Part shown: positions 7,908 through 15,790 of the stretch, in pieces
How positions within the stretch are numbered: position 1 is the first letter of the stretch
Layout of the letters: the number at the start of each line of letters is the position of its first letter
DNA from: DASUGC01 sp035606665
GTDB taxonomy: Bacteria; Acidobacteriota; Vicinamibacteria; Vicinamibacterales; SCN-69-37
Assembly (NCBI GenBank): GCA_035606665.1
Contig: DATNEY010000045.1
Span: forward strand, 1-41,229
Length of the DNA: 41,229 bases
Direction: 5' to 3'
Position numbers and translations under genes: made by a program
Notes under the pieces: generated by a model
Told to the model about the DNA's origin: nothing
Databases searched by the model: none
The model's input: the letters and a program-made list of their open reading frames with translations, nothing else

Positions 7908-10253
7908 ATGAAGATCTCGCTGGAATGGATTGGTGACTATGTGGATCTGCCGGCTGACAGGACGCCGGCGGAAATGGCGCACGACCTCACGATGACGACG
8001 GTCGAGGTGGAGGGGGTCGAGCGGCTCGACGAAGAGCTCGGCAGCCTCGTGGCCGGCAAGGTCACGCGGCGTGATGGACTGCAGATCACGCTCGACGTCG
8101 GTTCCGCGGGGATGCCGGTCACCGTCTCGGCCCGGGAACCGATTGCCGACGGCGCGATGGTGGCGGTATCGCTGGCGCCGGAAGCCAGACTCGTGGCGCC
8201 GGCGGACATTGGGCTTGCGGAATTGCTGGCGGGCCAGTCTGCCCGCGCCCCTCTATCCCTGGCCGGGTTCGACTGCAAACCAGGCGACTCCGTCGCACCG
8301 CTGTTGGGTTGGACGGACGTCGTTTTCGAGATCGACAACAAGTCGGTGACCCACAGGCCCGACCTGTGGGGACACTACGGCCTCGCGCGGGAGCTGGGGG
8401 CCATCTATCGGCGGCCGCTGAAACCGCTCGGCGGAAGTCCGCGCAACATACCGCCGGGCACGCTGTTCGGTGAGCTCGATCCTGTGGTCTGCCGCCGCTT
8501 CACAGCCGCCATGATTGGCGGCATCACGCCCGGCGAGGCGCCGTTATGGATGCGCAGCCGGCTCTGGCGCGTGGGCCAGCGGCCCCGGAACTTCTTTGCC
8601 GACCTCACCAACTACGTGATGCTGGCAACGGGGCAGCCCTGTCACGCGTACGATGCGGCGAAACTGTCGCTGCCGCTGTCGGTCCGGCGTGCGGCATCCG
8701 GCGAGAAGTTCGACTCGCTCGACGGTACGACCAGCGTGCTCACGCAGTCGGACTTCGTCGTGGCTGATACGCAGGGCGCCGTGGCGCTTGCCGGGGTTAT
8801 CGGCGGCGCGGGCTCTGCAATCAGCCAGTCGACTGAGAACGTCCTGCTCGAGATGGCCTCGTTCGATCCCGTCATCGTTCGCAAGATGGCCGCCTCAACC
8901 GGTCTTCGAACAGAAACCTCCTCGAGGTTCGAAAAGGGCATCGCGACCCAGCGGATCGACGAGACCCGCAGACTGCTCTTCGACATCGTCCAGCAGGTGC
9001 ATCCCACGGCGACGTTCACGGCGGACGACGATAGGCACATCAAAGACACGGTACCGGGCGTCATCAGGGCTGACGCCGACTATCTGTGCGGGCGGATCGG
9101 GAAAGACCTCTCCGTGGCCGAGCTCAGCGAGCCGCTCGAACGCCTTGGGTTCAAGGTCAAGGCCCACGACCGGACGCTGACCGTCGATGTCCCCGACTGG
9201 CGGAGTACCGGCGACGTGTCCGGCCCGCACGATCTCGTTGAAGAAATCGCGCGCCTCCATGGCTATGAGAACTTCGCGTTCCAACCGCCGGTGGTGCGGC
9301 TCCACCGGACGGTTCGCGATTACGCGGCTGGCACAGAGCGAAGGATCAAGGAGTTCCTGGCGTTCACTTGCGGTCTGCAGGAAGTCGTCAACTACCCGTG
9401 GATCGAGGATCGTTACGTCAACGCCGGCGGCAATCCGGCGCTGGGCGAGCCGCTGCGCTTGAGCGCGCCACCCGCGCCCGATCAGTCCACACTGCGAACG
9501 TCGTTGATTCCCGGCCTGCTCAAGGCCGTCGCGATTAACCTGGGCTGGAGTGCCGACGTCAGGGTTTTCGAGGCCGGTGTGCTGTACACCGCTGCCGGCT
9601 TTGCGCCCCTCGACGACAATCGCGAACGGCTGCCGGCCCAGCGGCGGGCAGTGGCCGCGGCGCTGGCCGGTTCCGACCCAACGGCGCTGTTCCGGGAGGC
9701 CAAGGGCATCGTCGAAGCGCTCGGTCGCCGCGCGCATGTTGAGGCGGTCCGGGTCGAGCCGATCGGGACTGCGTCCGGTGAGGCTGCGCCATGGGCGGAC
9801 GTCTCCGCCACGGCTCTGATCACGAGCGGCGCCGCATCCGTCGGTTCGCTCGGTCTCCTGAACGGCCGCGCGTCGAGGGAAGCGGGTGTCAAGCGCGGCT
9901 ATGTCGCGCTCTTCGAGATCGACCTCGATCGTCTCAAGCCGCTCGCATCTCGTTCAAACACGTTCAAGCGGCTGCCAGTGGTTCCACCGTTCGACATCGA
10001 CGTCACGCTTGTCTACCCGGACGCCGTGACGTGGGAGACGATCGCCCGCATGGTGGTGGATGTCGATCCCCTGATTGCCGAAGTGCAGTTCGTGAATGAG
10101 TACCGTGGCGACAAGATTCCCAAAGGACACCGCTCGCTTTCGCTACGCGCCCGCCTGCAGGCCGATCGGACGCTGACAGGCGAGGAGGCGAGCGCCGTTA
10201 GCGCCGCCATCATGGCGGCGGCGCAGGAGACATTCGGGGCGCAGAGCAGATAG
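7908..10253 (+). CDS. pheT: Phenylalanine--tRNA ligase beta subunit
   Basis: Non-catalytic tRNA-binding and editing subunit of phenylalanyl-tRNA synthetase, 781 residues, close to the family norm. It opens MKISLEWIGDYVDLPAD, typical of bacterial PheT. A tRNA-binding OB-like region (about residues 40-115) appears short and diverged. The B3/B4 editing region contains NKSVTHRPDLWGHYGLAREL and the B3/B4 glycine segment VALAGVIGGAGSAI. A B5 domain follows (about 400-470), then the core-like domain, and a C-terminal FDX-ACB anticodon-binding domain from about residue 690 (FKRLPVVPPFDIDVTLVYPD). It lies 5 bp after pheS in the same operon and 31 bp before tRNA-Phe. Confidence 0.97.
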   Translation: MKISLEWIGDYVDLPADRTPAEMAHDLTMTTVEVEGVERLDEELGSLVAGKVTRRDGLQITLDVGSAGMPVTVSAREPIADGAMVAVSLAPEARLVAPADIGLAELLAGQSARAPLSLAGFDCKPGDSVAPLLGWTDVVFEIDNKSVTHRPDLWGHYGLARELGAIYRRPLKPLGGSPRNIPPGTLFGELDPVVCRRFTAAMIGGITPGEAPLWMRSRLWRVGQRPRNFFADLTNYVMLATGQPCHAYDAAKLSLPLSVRRAASGEKFDSLDGTTSVLTQSDFVVADTQGAVALAGVIGGAGSAISQSTENVLLEMASFDPVIVRKMAASTGLRTETSSRFEKGIATQRIDETRRLLFDIVQQVHPTATFTADDDRHIKDTVPGVIRADADYLCGRIGKDLSVAELSEPLERLGFKVKAHDRTLTVDVPDWRSTGDVSGPHDLVEEIARLHGYENFAFQPPVVRLHRTVRDYAAGTERRIKEFLAFTCGLQEVVNYPWIEDRYVNAGGNPALGEPLRLSAPPAPDQSTLRTSLIPGLLKAVAINLGWSADVRVFEAGVLYTAAGFAPLDDNRERLPAQRRAVAAALAGSDPTALFREAKGIVEALGRRAHVEAVRVEPIGTASGEAAPWADVSATALITSGAASVGSLGLLNGRASREAGVKRGYVALFEIDLDRLKPLASRSNTFKRLPVVPPFDIDVTLVYPDAVTWETIARMVVDVDPLIAEVQFVNEYRGDKIPKGHRSLSLRARLQADRTLTGEEASAVSAAIMAAAQETFGAQSR

Positions 10254-10284
10254 ATCGCGACCGAGGACTAGTCTGGCGAGAAGT

Positions 10285-10360
10285 GCCGAGGTAGCTCAGT
10301 TGGTAGAGCACGTGACTGAAAATCACGGGGTCGCCAGTTCGATTCTGGCCCTCGGCACCA
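10285..10360 (+). tRNA. tRNA-Phe (anticodon GAA)
   Basis: A complete 76-base cloverleaf: acceptor stem gccgagg/cctcggc, D arm gctc...gagc, anticodon stem cgtga/tcacg with loop ctgaaaa (anticodon GAA), T stem gccag/ctggc with ttcgatt loop, discriminator A and encoded CCA. It lies directly downstream of pheT, so the synthetase and its substrate are side by side. Confidence 0.98.
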
Positions 10361-10394
10361 TCCATCTGTAGATCGCACCTCGCTCATCCCCGGT

Positions 10395-10429
10395 TTGACA
10401 CTCCCACCCCCTGCCGGGGTTCATATAGC
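10395..10429 (+). promoter_or_regulatory. Possible promoter of the ECF sigma operon
   Basis: TTGACA at 10395-10400 is followed about 20 bases later by catatag (10422-10428). The spacing is longer than ideal for a housekeeping promoter. If used, transcription would begin very near the GTG start at 10439. Confidence 0.3.
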
Positions 10430-10438
10430 CAGACGCGC

Positions 10439-10966
10439 GTGAACGCTGAAACGCTTTTTGCCCTGCATCGTCAGGGCGTCTTCCGGTACCTGAACCGGGT
10501 GGTCGGACGGGCGGAAACCGCTCACGACCTCACGCAAGAGGTGTTTCTACGGGTGTCGCGGGCCGTCGTACCGGACGCCGACGCGTCCGGGCATCGGGCA
10601 TGGGTGTTCCGCATCGCGCGCAATCTGGTTCTGAACCATCTGCGCGACGGACACCGGCACGGGCGAGTCGTCGAGCTCGTCGACACGCACGTCGTCTCAC
10701 CCGCGACACAGGAAGTTGGTGTGGCCGTGCGTCAGGCGCTCGCCGCGCTCGCGGATCTCGATCGTGACGTGTTCCTGCTGCGCGAGTCGGCGGGCCTGAG
10801 CTACGAAGAAATCGCGGTGGCGTGCGATCTGAGCGTGGAAGCGGTACGCGGACGGCTGAGACGGGCGCGCGAGGAATTGCGCGAAGCGCTCGGGACGGAA
10901 CTCGCGGCGGCGCGTCGCGGCACTGTCAGCATGCGCGGCCGGTGGAGAGACGGAGACGACCAATGA
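10439..10966 (+). CDS. ECF-family RNA polymerase sigma factor
   Basis: A 175-residue sigma-70-family factor with only regions 2 and 4, as in extracytoplasmic-function sigma factors. Region 2 (about residues 6-72) includes AHDLTQEVFLRVSRAV and HRAWVFRIARNLVLNHLRD; region 4 (about 100-155) includes LADLDRDVFLLRESAGLSYE and the helix-turn-helix IAVACDLSVEAVRGRLRRAR. It would direct core RNA polymerase to a specific promoter set. The start is GTG. The next gene overlaps by 4 bp (ATGA) and encodes a one-span membrane protein, the usual arrangement of sigma and anti-sigma factors. A Gly-rich secreted protein follows. The stimulus is unknown. Confidence 0.93.
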   Translation: MNAETLFALHRQGVFRYLNRVVGRAETAHDLTQEVFLRVSRAVVPDADASGHRAWVFRIARNLVLNHLRDGHRHGRVVELVDTHVVSPATQEVGVAVRQALAALADLDRDVFLLRESAGLSYEEIAVACDLSVEAVRGRLRRAREELREALGTELAAARRGTVSMRGRWRDGDDQ

Positions 10967-11379
10967 CAGATCGGTTCGACATTGTCGCAGCCTTCGCAGA
11001 CGGAGAGTCCGTGGCTGCGGCAGATCTCAGCACCGCGCTCGCGCACGAAGATGCGCGCGCGTATCTGATTGATGTTCTTGCACTTCGGGGACTCGCCACG
11101 GGTGCGGCGCCGGTGACACGGGCTTCCTCCGGGTCATCGATTTCAGTCGCGCGACGAGGCTGGTCCGCATTGAGCCTCGTCGCCGCGGCGGCGCTGGTCA
11201 TCGTTGGAGTCGCATCAGGATTCGCGATCGGCCGCAACACCAGCCAAGCCGCGCTGCCTGCGCCGCAGGACGGCGCTGCGACAGTCAACCACACGGCCGG
11301 GCCGGCGGCGCCGGCGCCGACGCATGTGATCCGGATCGAAAACGGCGTCACCTGGAACGAACGCGCGGGAGGAAACTGA
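10963..11379 (+). CDS. Putative anti-sigma factor, single-pass membrane protein
   Basis: A 138-residue protein with a cytoplasmic N-terminal part of about 66 residues, one transmembrane segment (about residues 68-90, ALSLVAAAALVIVGVASGFA) and a short Ala/Pro-rich outer part ending VIRIENGVTWNERAGGN. The call rests mainly on position: it overlaps the ECF sigma gene by 4 bp (ATGA). The N-terminal half (FADGESVAAADLSTALAHED) resembles helical anti-sigma domains, but I do not see the zinc-binding His-x3-Cys-x2-Cys motif of ZAS-type factors. Translation from ATG 10963 is preferred over the longer frame from 10822, which would run inside the sigma gene. Confidence 0.7.
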   Translation: MTDRFDIVAAFADGESVAAADLSTALAHEDARAYLIDVLALRGLATGAAPVTRASSGSSISVARRGWSALSLVAAAALVIVGVASGFAIGRNTSQAALPAPQDGAATVNHTAGPAAPAPTHVIRIENGVTWNERAGGN

Positions 11380-11381
11380 CA

Positions 11382-12908
11382 ATGCGAATCGCAATGATCG
11401 GCCTGGCAGCACTGCTGCTTCAGGGAACACAGGAACAACCAGGTCGCGCGCCGCTCATGCTCGAGATCGCCGCGCGCGGCTACCTCTCCGGCGGTCGCGC
11501 AGGCTCACTCGCGGGAGACGCCGCCATCGACCGCCTCGAGAGCTACGTGTGGGTGGATCAGACACTGTGCTCGATGGGCGCCGGCAACAACGCTCCACCG
11601 AATATACCGTGGTCCGGCTGGCACTTCACCGGCAGCGTCGTTTCACGAACGGCAGACGAGCTCGTCGTGAATGTCGAATGGCAGCGCATCTGGGAAGCGG
11701 GCCGGCGGATGAACGGCAATCAGCAGAATCGATCGATCAGGATCCGCGCCGGCGAGCGCGTCGAGCTCGATCGACTCGAGCCCGGAAGCGCGGGCCGCTG
11801 CAACATGGTTGAAGCGAGACTCGAAGCGTCCGTGATGGCCCGCGCGCCTTACCTGATGGGCGTCGCTGGCGGAGTCGCCGCTGGCGTACCCGGCGGCGTC
11901 GGCACCGTCGGTACTGTCGGTACCGTCACCCGCGGTGGACGCGGAGGTGGTGTGGGCCGCGGCGGCGTCGCAACGACAGGAACGATGGCATCGTCCGGCA
12001 GCGGGACAGGCACCGGGTCGGGCAGCAGCGGGACGGGCACGACAAGCGCGACGATCGCAGTCGCACGTGGTGGCCGCGGCGGCGTCGCTCGTGGTGGAGC
12101 CGCTGGTGGTGTCGGAGCAGGTGCAACCACTGCGACCGCTCGAGGTGGTGTCGCAGCAGGCGCGAGCAGAGGCGTCGCGACTGGAGTTCAAGGCGGTGGC
12201 GGCGTCCAGGGGAGCGGCGCTCAAGCCGCGGCGGCAGCAGGCGTTCAGGGCGGTGGCGGACGCGGCGGCCGCGCCGGAGTGCAAGGCCAGGCGACAACGG
12301 CCACAGGGCGCCCGGGTCTGATTCTGATGGAACGCGGTGAGCGCCTGTCGTTCGGCGAACGGTACGAGGCCGAAGTCTGGCTCGTGCATAAGACGCCGGA
12401 TGGCAAGGAAACCGTGCAACAGCAGACGGTCCGCTTCGGCGGCGCCAGCAAACCGTTCACATTCCCGCCAATCGAGGTGGGCCCAAGCGGGAGCCCGATC
12501 ACAATCGACATCTCGGGCAGCGTTCAGACTTTGAGCTCCACCGGTCAGCGGTACGGACTCACTCCCGGTTACTCGAGTCGTTTGATCGCGATGGCTGGGC
12601 AGGCAGGTGGTAGGGGAGTAGGACGGGGTGCGAGTGCTGGAGGCGGATCGGGCTCAGGGGCGGCGACAACCTCTTCCGTCGCGACGCCGGCCGAATCAGC
12701 ACCGCAGCTGTTCGGCGTCTCGATATCGCGGCGCGCTCGACGCGCAACTCCGTTCATCGACACGCGCGGCGCCACGGACATCTCGCTCCAGACGCCGAAA
12801 CCGGACGATGTGCTGTCCTTCGAGTTGCCGGCCCTGCAGAAATCCACCGAGGATCTGCTCAAAGGGCATACCTTCTCGATCAGGCTGAGGGTGACACCGG
12901 TCAAATAA
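11382..12908 (+). CDS. Secreted Gly-rich protein of the ECF operon, unknown function
   Basis: A 508-residue protein starting 2 bp after the anti-sigma stop. A short hydrophobic leader (MRIAMIGLAALLLQG) suggests export. A beta-rich domain (about residues 20-155, with two Cys at 62 and 144 that could form a disulfide) is followed by about 155 residues of Gly/Ala/Val/Arg low complexity (GGVGTVGTVGTVTRGGRGGG, then many GGRGG and GVQGGG units). A second beta-rich block (about 313-400, MERGERLSFGERYEAEVWLV), a Gly/Ser linker and a C-terminal domain (about 450-508) complete it. No family is recognised. It is probably an output or target of the neighbouring sigma factor; a surface or matrix role is a guess. 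Confidence 0.75.
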   Translation: MRIAMIGLAALLLQGTQEQPGRAPLMLEIAARGYLSGGRAGSLAGDAAIDRLESYVWVDQTLCSMGAGNNAPPNIPWSGWHFTGSVVSRTADELVVNVEWQRIWEAGRRMNGNQQNRSIRIRAGERVELDRLEPGSAGRCNMVEARLEASVMARAPYLMGVAGGVAAGVPGGVGTVGTVGTVTRGGRGGGVGRGGVATTGTMASSGSGTGTGSGSSGTGTTSATIAVARGGRGGVARGGAAGGVGAGATTATARGGVAAGASRGVATGVQGGGGVQGSGAQAAAAAGVQGGGGRGGRAGVQGQATTATGRPGLILMERGERLSFGERYEAEVWLVHKTPDGKETVQQQTVRFGGASKPFTFPPIEVGPSGSPITIDISGSVQTLSSTGQRYGLTPGYSSRLIAMAGQAGGRGVGRGASAGGGSGSGAATTSSVATPAESAPQLFGVSISRRARRATPFIDTRGATDISLQTPKPDDVLSFELPALQKSTEDLLKGHTFSIRLRVTPVK

Positions 12909-13173
12909 TCCAGATGGTGACTGTCACGCTCGCGCGGATGTCGATCTCGCCGGGCGTGATAGGAGTCTCGGGCCAACTGGCTGCAGTTCTGCCTCCGAGA
13001 TGTGCACCCCACCCTCGCGCCTTGACCCCCGCGGCAGCCAGCCGATATGCTGGCCACTCGATGTTTGCCACCTTCGCACTGAACGCGCGAGCGCGCGATT
13101 TGAAGTCGACGCGGATGCAGAAGCCGGTCCCGCGAAAGCGGGCTGAATCTGCACGGGCGGCATCGCACATCAC
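12901..13173 (-). pseudogene. Probable remnant of a SIMPL/DUF541-type gene
   Basis: On the minus strand the last 22 codons read PETPITPGEIDIRASVTVTI then WII-stop, which closely resembles the C-terminal end of SIMPL (DUF541) proteins. Just upstream, AAAGVKARG is in the same frame, while VHISEAELQP, resembling the conserved ISE segment that follows in intact proteins, is in another frame. That implies at least one frameshift. Nothing upstream supports a complete gene, and a small cccgcGAAAgcggg hairpin interrupts it near 13130-13142. It ends tail-to-tail with the Gly-rich gene, overlapping by 8 bp. It could instead be an intact small ORF of 90 residues, but the composition argues against this. 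Confidence 0.4.
13022..13051 (+). promoter_or_regulatory. Candidate promoter for the asd-dap operon
   Basis: TTGACC (13022-13027), 18-base spacer, TATGCT (13046-13051). It would give a leader of about 195 bases ending in the terminator hairpin just before asd. It lies inside the suspected pseudogene, so it may be a chance match. Confidence 0.35.
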
Positions 13174-13205
13174 CAGCTAGCAATCGCTGCACGCTGGTAG
13201 AGTTC

Positions 13206-13242
13206 ACCCGCCCTGCATCGCGCACGGCGGGTTTTTTGTTTT
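13206..13242 (+). terminator. Rho-independent terminator just upstream of asd
   Basis: cccgcc (13207-13212) pairs with ggcggg (13226-13231) and is followed by tttttt g ttttt. This is the only classical hairpin plus T-run found in the window. It ends about 12 bases before the asd start codon, between which lies gggcgaggg as ribosome binding site. It either ends transcription from upstream or works as an attenuator of the lysine operon. Confidence 0.75.
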
Positions 13243-13254
13243 TGGGCGAGGGTC

Positions 13255-14292
13255 ATGGGGATTCCTGTAGGCATCCTGGGCGCAACCGGGATGGTCGGTC
13301 AGCAGTTCATCGCACGGTTGGCGAGCCATCCGTGGTTCGAAATCGCATGGCTCGCGGCGAGCGAGCGGTCCGAGGGCAAACAGTATGCGGAGGCCGCGCC
13401 CTGGCGGCTGGCGACGCCGATGCCGCAAAATGTCGCCAACAAGACAGTTGAAGCCTGCGTCCCCGGCCGCGGCCCGACGATCGTTTTCTCAGCGCTCGAC
13501 GCGAAGGCCGCCGACGTCCTCGAGAGCCAGTTCGCTGCCGCCGGGCACGTCGTACTCAGCAATGCGCGTACATTCCGGATGGATCCGCTCGTCCCGCTCC
13601 TCATCCCCGAGGTCAACGCGGATCACCTCAGCCTTCTCGCCGAACAGCGCCAGAAAAAAAGCTGGAACGGCGCGATCGTGACCAACCCGAACTGCGCCAC
13701 GGTCGTCCTTGCCATGGCGCTCGCGCCGCTGCGGCAGTACGGTATCCGCCGCGTTTCGGTGACGACGATGCAGGCGGTGTCGGGGGCGGGATATCCGGGA
13801 GTGGCGTCACTCGACATTCTCGGCAACATCGTGCCGTTCATCGGCGGCGGGGAAGAGGAGAAAATCGAAACCGAGACGAACAAGATCCTGGGTGGTGACG
13901 GCGGCCGTGCGCCTCTTGGCGCAATCATCAGCGCCCAGGTGAATCGCGTGCCGGTCGTCGATGGCCATTCGATGACGGTGTCCGTGGAACTGGCGTCGCG
14001 GCCCTCGCCTGAGGAAGTTGTCGAAGCGATGCGCGGCTTCCGCGGCCGGCCGCAGGAGCTGCAGTTGCCTTCCGCGCCGGATCCGGCGATCGTGCTCATG
14101 TCCGAGAACAATCGCCCGCAACCGCGACTCGATGTGGATCTCGGCAACGGCATGGCGGTGTCCGTCGGCCGGGTGCGGGCCTGCCCCGTACTCACGCACA
14201 AGTTCGTGGCCCTCGGTCACAACACGATTCGCGGCGCGGCGGGCGCATCCGTGCTCAATGCAGAGTTGATGCACGCGCAGGAGCTTTTGTGA
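13255..14292 (+). CDS. asd: Aspartate-semialdehyde dehydrogenase (archaeal/yeast-like type)
   Basis: Reduces aspartyl phosphate to aspartate semialdehyde with NADPH, the second step of the aspartate pathway to lysine, threonine, methionine and diaminopimelate. At 345 residues: the nucleotide-binding GILGATGMVGQQFI (residues 6-19), catalytic Cys147 in TNPNCATV, and the active-site His238 in VVDGHSMTV. The TNPNCAT and DGHS signatures fit the archaeal/fungal-like class rather than the E. coli class. The ribosome binding site gggcgaggg precedes ATG 13255 and a terminator hairpin sits immediately before it. It is first gene of a lysine/DAP operon with lysC 109 bp downstream. Confidence 0.95.
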   Translation: MGIPVGILGATGMVGQQFIARLASHPWFEIAWLAASERSEGKQYAEAAPWRLATPMPQNVANKTVEACVPGRGPTIVFSALDAKAADVLESQFAAAGHVVLSNARTFRMDPLVPLLIPEVNADHLSLLAEQRQKKSWNGAIVTNPNCATVVLAMALAPLRQYGIRRVSVTTMQAVSGAGYPGVASLDILGNIVPFIGGGEEEKIETETNKILGGDGGRAPLGAIISAQVNRVPVVDGHSMTVSVELASRPSPEEVVEAMRGFRGRPQELQLPSAPDPAIVLMSENNRPQPRLDVDLGNGMAVSVGRVRACPVLTHKFVALGHNTIRGAAGASVLNAELMHAQELL

Positions 14293-14328
14293 GCGAGCGA
14301 GTGGCAGCGAGCGAGCCGCGCGAACGGC

Positions 14329-14390
14329 GCGGGGCTTCAAGGGTCCCCGCAAGTGAGCGCGTAAGGGGGGCCGGCGGGGACGAAGTCCCC
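14329..14390. repeat. Two hairpins between asd and lysC
   Basis: gcgggg (14329-14334) pairs with ccccgc (14345-14350), and ggggac (14376-14381) pairs with gtcccc (14385-14390). They fill the 109-bp gap between asd and lysC, which otherwise holds no gene; lysC lacks a strong ribosome binding site. Confidence 0.5.
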
Positions 14391-14401
14391 CCGTCTGAAG
14401 A

Positions 14402-15790
14402 ATGATTGTCTGCAAGTTCGGCGGTACGTCCGTTATCGATCGCGCTGCCATCGAGCGGCTGATCGCGATCATTCGTGCGGCTCGTCAGGCGGCGATCCAG
14501 CCCGAGAGCACCGATTGGCGCGGACCGGTCGTGGTCGTGTCGGCGCTGGGCGGTGCGACGGACCGGTTTCTCGGTGTCGCGGCCGAAGCAGGCGCTGGTG
14601 ACATCGACGGCGCCATCCACAATGTTGGAGCCCTGCGAGCGCGGCACCATGAGGTCGCCGGTGTGGTGACGAATGCCACCGAGCGCACCGCCGTGGATGC
14701 GTTCATCGACGCGGAGTTCGACAGCCTCGAGCGGGTCATCGGCGCACTCGGCGTGCTGCGTGAAGTCACGCCGCGCTGGCTCGATGCGATCGCCGCCACC
14801 GGTGAGATCGTCAGCAGCCGCATCGTCTCGTCCGCGCTGACGTCGCACGGACTGTCCGCGTCCTGGGTCGACGCTCGCAAGGCCATCGTTACGTCGGGCG
14901 ATCACACTTCCGCGGCTGTGTTGTGGCCAGAGACGACGAAGGCGCTGCAGAAGACGATAGATCCCGAACTTGCGGCACGGCGGATTCCGGTGATGGGCGG
15001 GTTCGTCGGATCGACGAAGGCCGGCATCACGACCACGCTGGGCCGCGGCGGTTCGGACTACTCGGCGTCGATCGTCGGCGCGTGCCTCGGCGCGTCGGAA
15101 ATCCAGATCTGGACGGACGTGGATGGCATGCTGACGGCCGACCCGCGCATCATCAGGGATGTGCGCGTGGTGCCGCACCTCTCGTTCTCGGAGGCGTCCG
15201 AGCTCGCGTACTTCGGCGCCAAGGTGCTGCACCCCGCCACCATCCAGCCAGCCGTCGCGCGCAACATTCCCGTGCGAATTCTCAATTCACGGAGGCCAGA
15301 AGATCCGGTCGGCACGTTGATCACCGCCGAACGGCCCGCCGCCAGTGGGCCGCTCACCGCCGTCGCGTCCAAGAAGAACGTCACCGTCGTCGACATCTCC
15401 TCGACGCGCATGCTGATGGCGCACGGTTTTCTCCGCCGCATCTTCGAGGTATTCGAGCAGTTCAAGACATCCATCGACGTCGTCACGACCTCTGAGGTCA
15501 GTGTGTCCGTCACGATCGACGACGCCCGCCATGTGCCGGAGATCATGGCGGCGCTCAAGGACGTCGCCGATGTCACGCGCGAGGACGGCATGGCCGTCCT
15601 GTGCGCGGTCGGCGACGGTTTGCGCGATGATCCGGCGTTCGTCGGTAAGCTTCTGGAGGCCCTGGAGGGAGTGCCGGTGAGGATGCTCTCGCAGGCCGCG
15701 GCGCGCCGTAACATCACGATGGTGATGGCCGAGCAGGACCTGGAGCCCGCGTTGATCAGAGTGCACAAGAGATTCTTCACATGTCCTTGA
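14402..15790 (+). CDS. lysC: Aspartate kinase
   Basis: Phosphorylates aspartate with ATP, the committed step of the aspartate family. The 462-residue length and sequence fit the single-domain AK-III-like class. Kinase motifs: CKFGGTSV (residues 4-11) and TTLGRGGSDYSAS (211-223), then IWTDVDGMLTADPRI. Two ACT domains follow (about 326-395, starting NVTVVDISSTRMLMAHGFLR, and about 396-458), where lysine or threonine feedback is expected. The dapB start overlaps its end by 10 bp. Start ATG 14402 is set by the KFGGTS position; the ribosome binding site is weak and lies next to a hairpin. Confidence 0.95.
   Translation: MIVCKFGGTSVIDRAAIERLIAIIRAARQAAIQPESTDWRGPVVVVSALGGATDRFLGVAAEAGAGDIDGAIHNVGALRARHHEVAGVVTNATERTAVDAFIDAEFDSLERVIGALGVLREVTPRWLDAIAATGEIVSSRIVSSALTSHGLSASWVDARKAIVTSGDHTSAAVLWPETTKALQKTIDPELAARRIPVMGGFVGSTKAGITTTLGRGGSDYSASIVGACLGASEIQIWTDVDGMLTADPRIIRDVRVVPHLSFSEASELAYFGAKVLHPATIQPAVARNIPVRILNSRRPEDPVGTLITAERPAASGPLTAVASKKNVTVVDISSTRMLMAHGFLRRIFEVFEQFKTSIDVVTTSEVSVSVTIDDARHVPEIMAALKDVADVTREDGMAVLCAVGDGLRDDPAFVGKLLEALEGVPVRMLSQAAARRNITMVMAEQDLEPALIRVHKRFFTCP

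Noticed and set aside
12914..13180. Plus-strand 88-codon ORF after the Gly-rich gene
   Set aside because: No protein-like pattern; the opposite strand shows the SIMPL-like motif in this stretch.
13058..13254. Lysine riboswitch before asd
   Set aside because: Position is right but I could not find the conserved core sequences of the lysine riboswitch; only generic hairpins and a terminator are visible.
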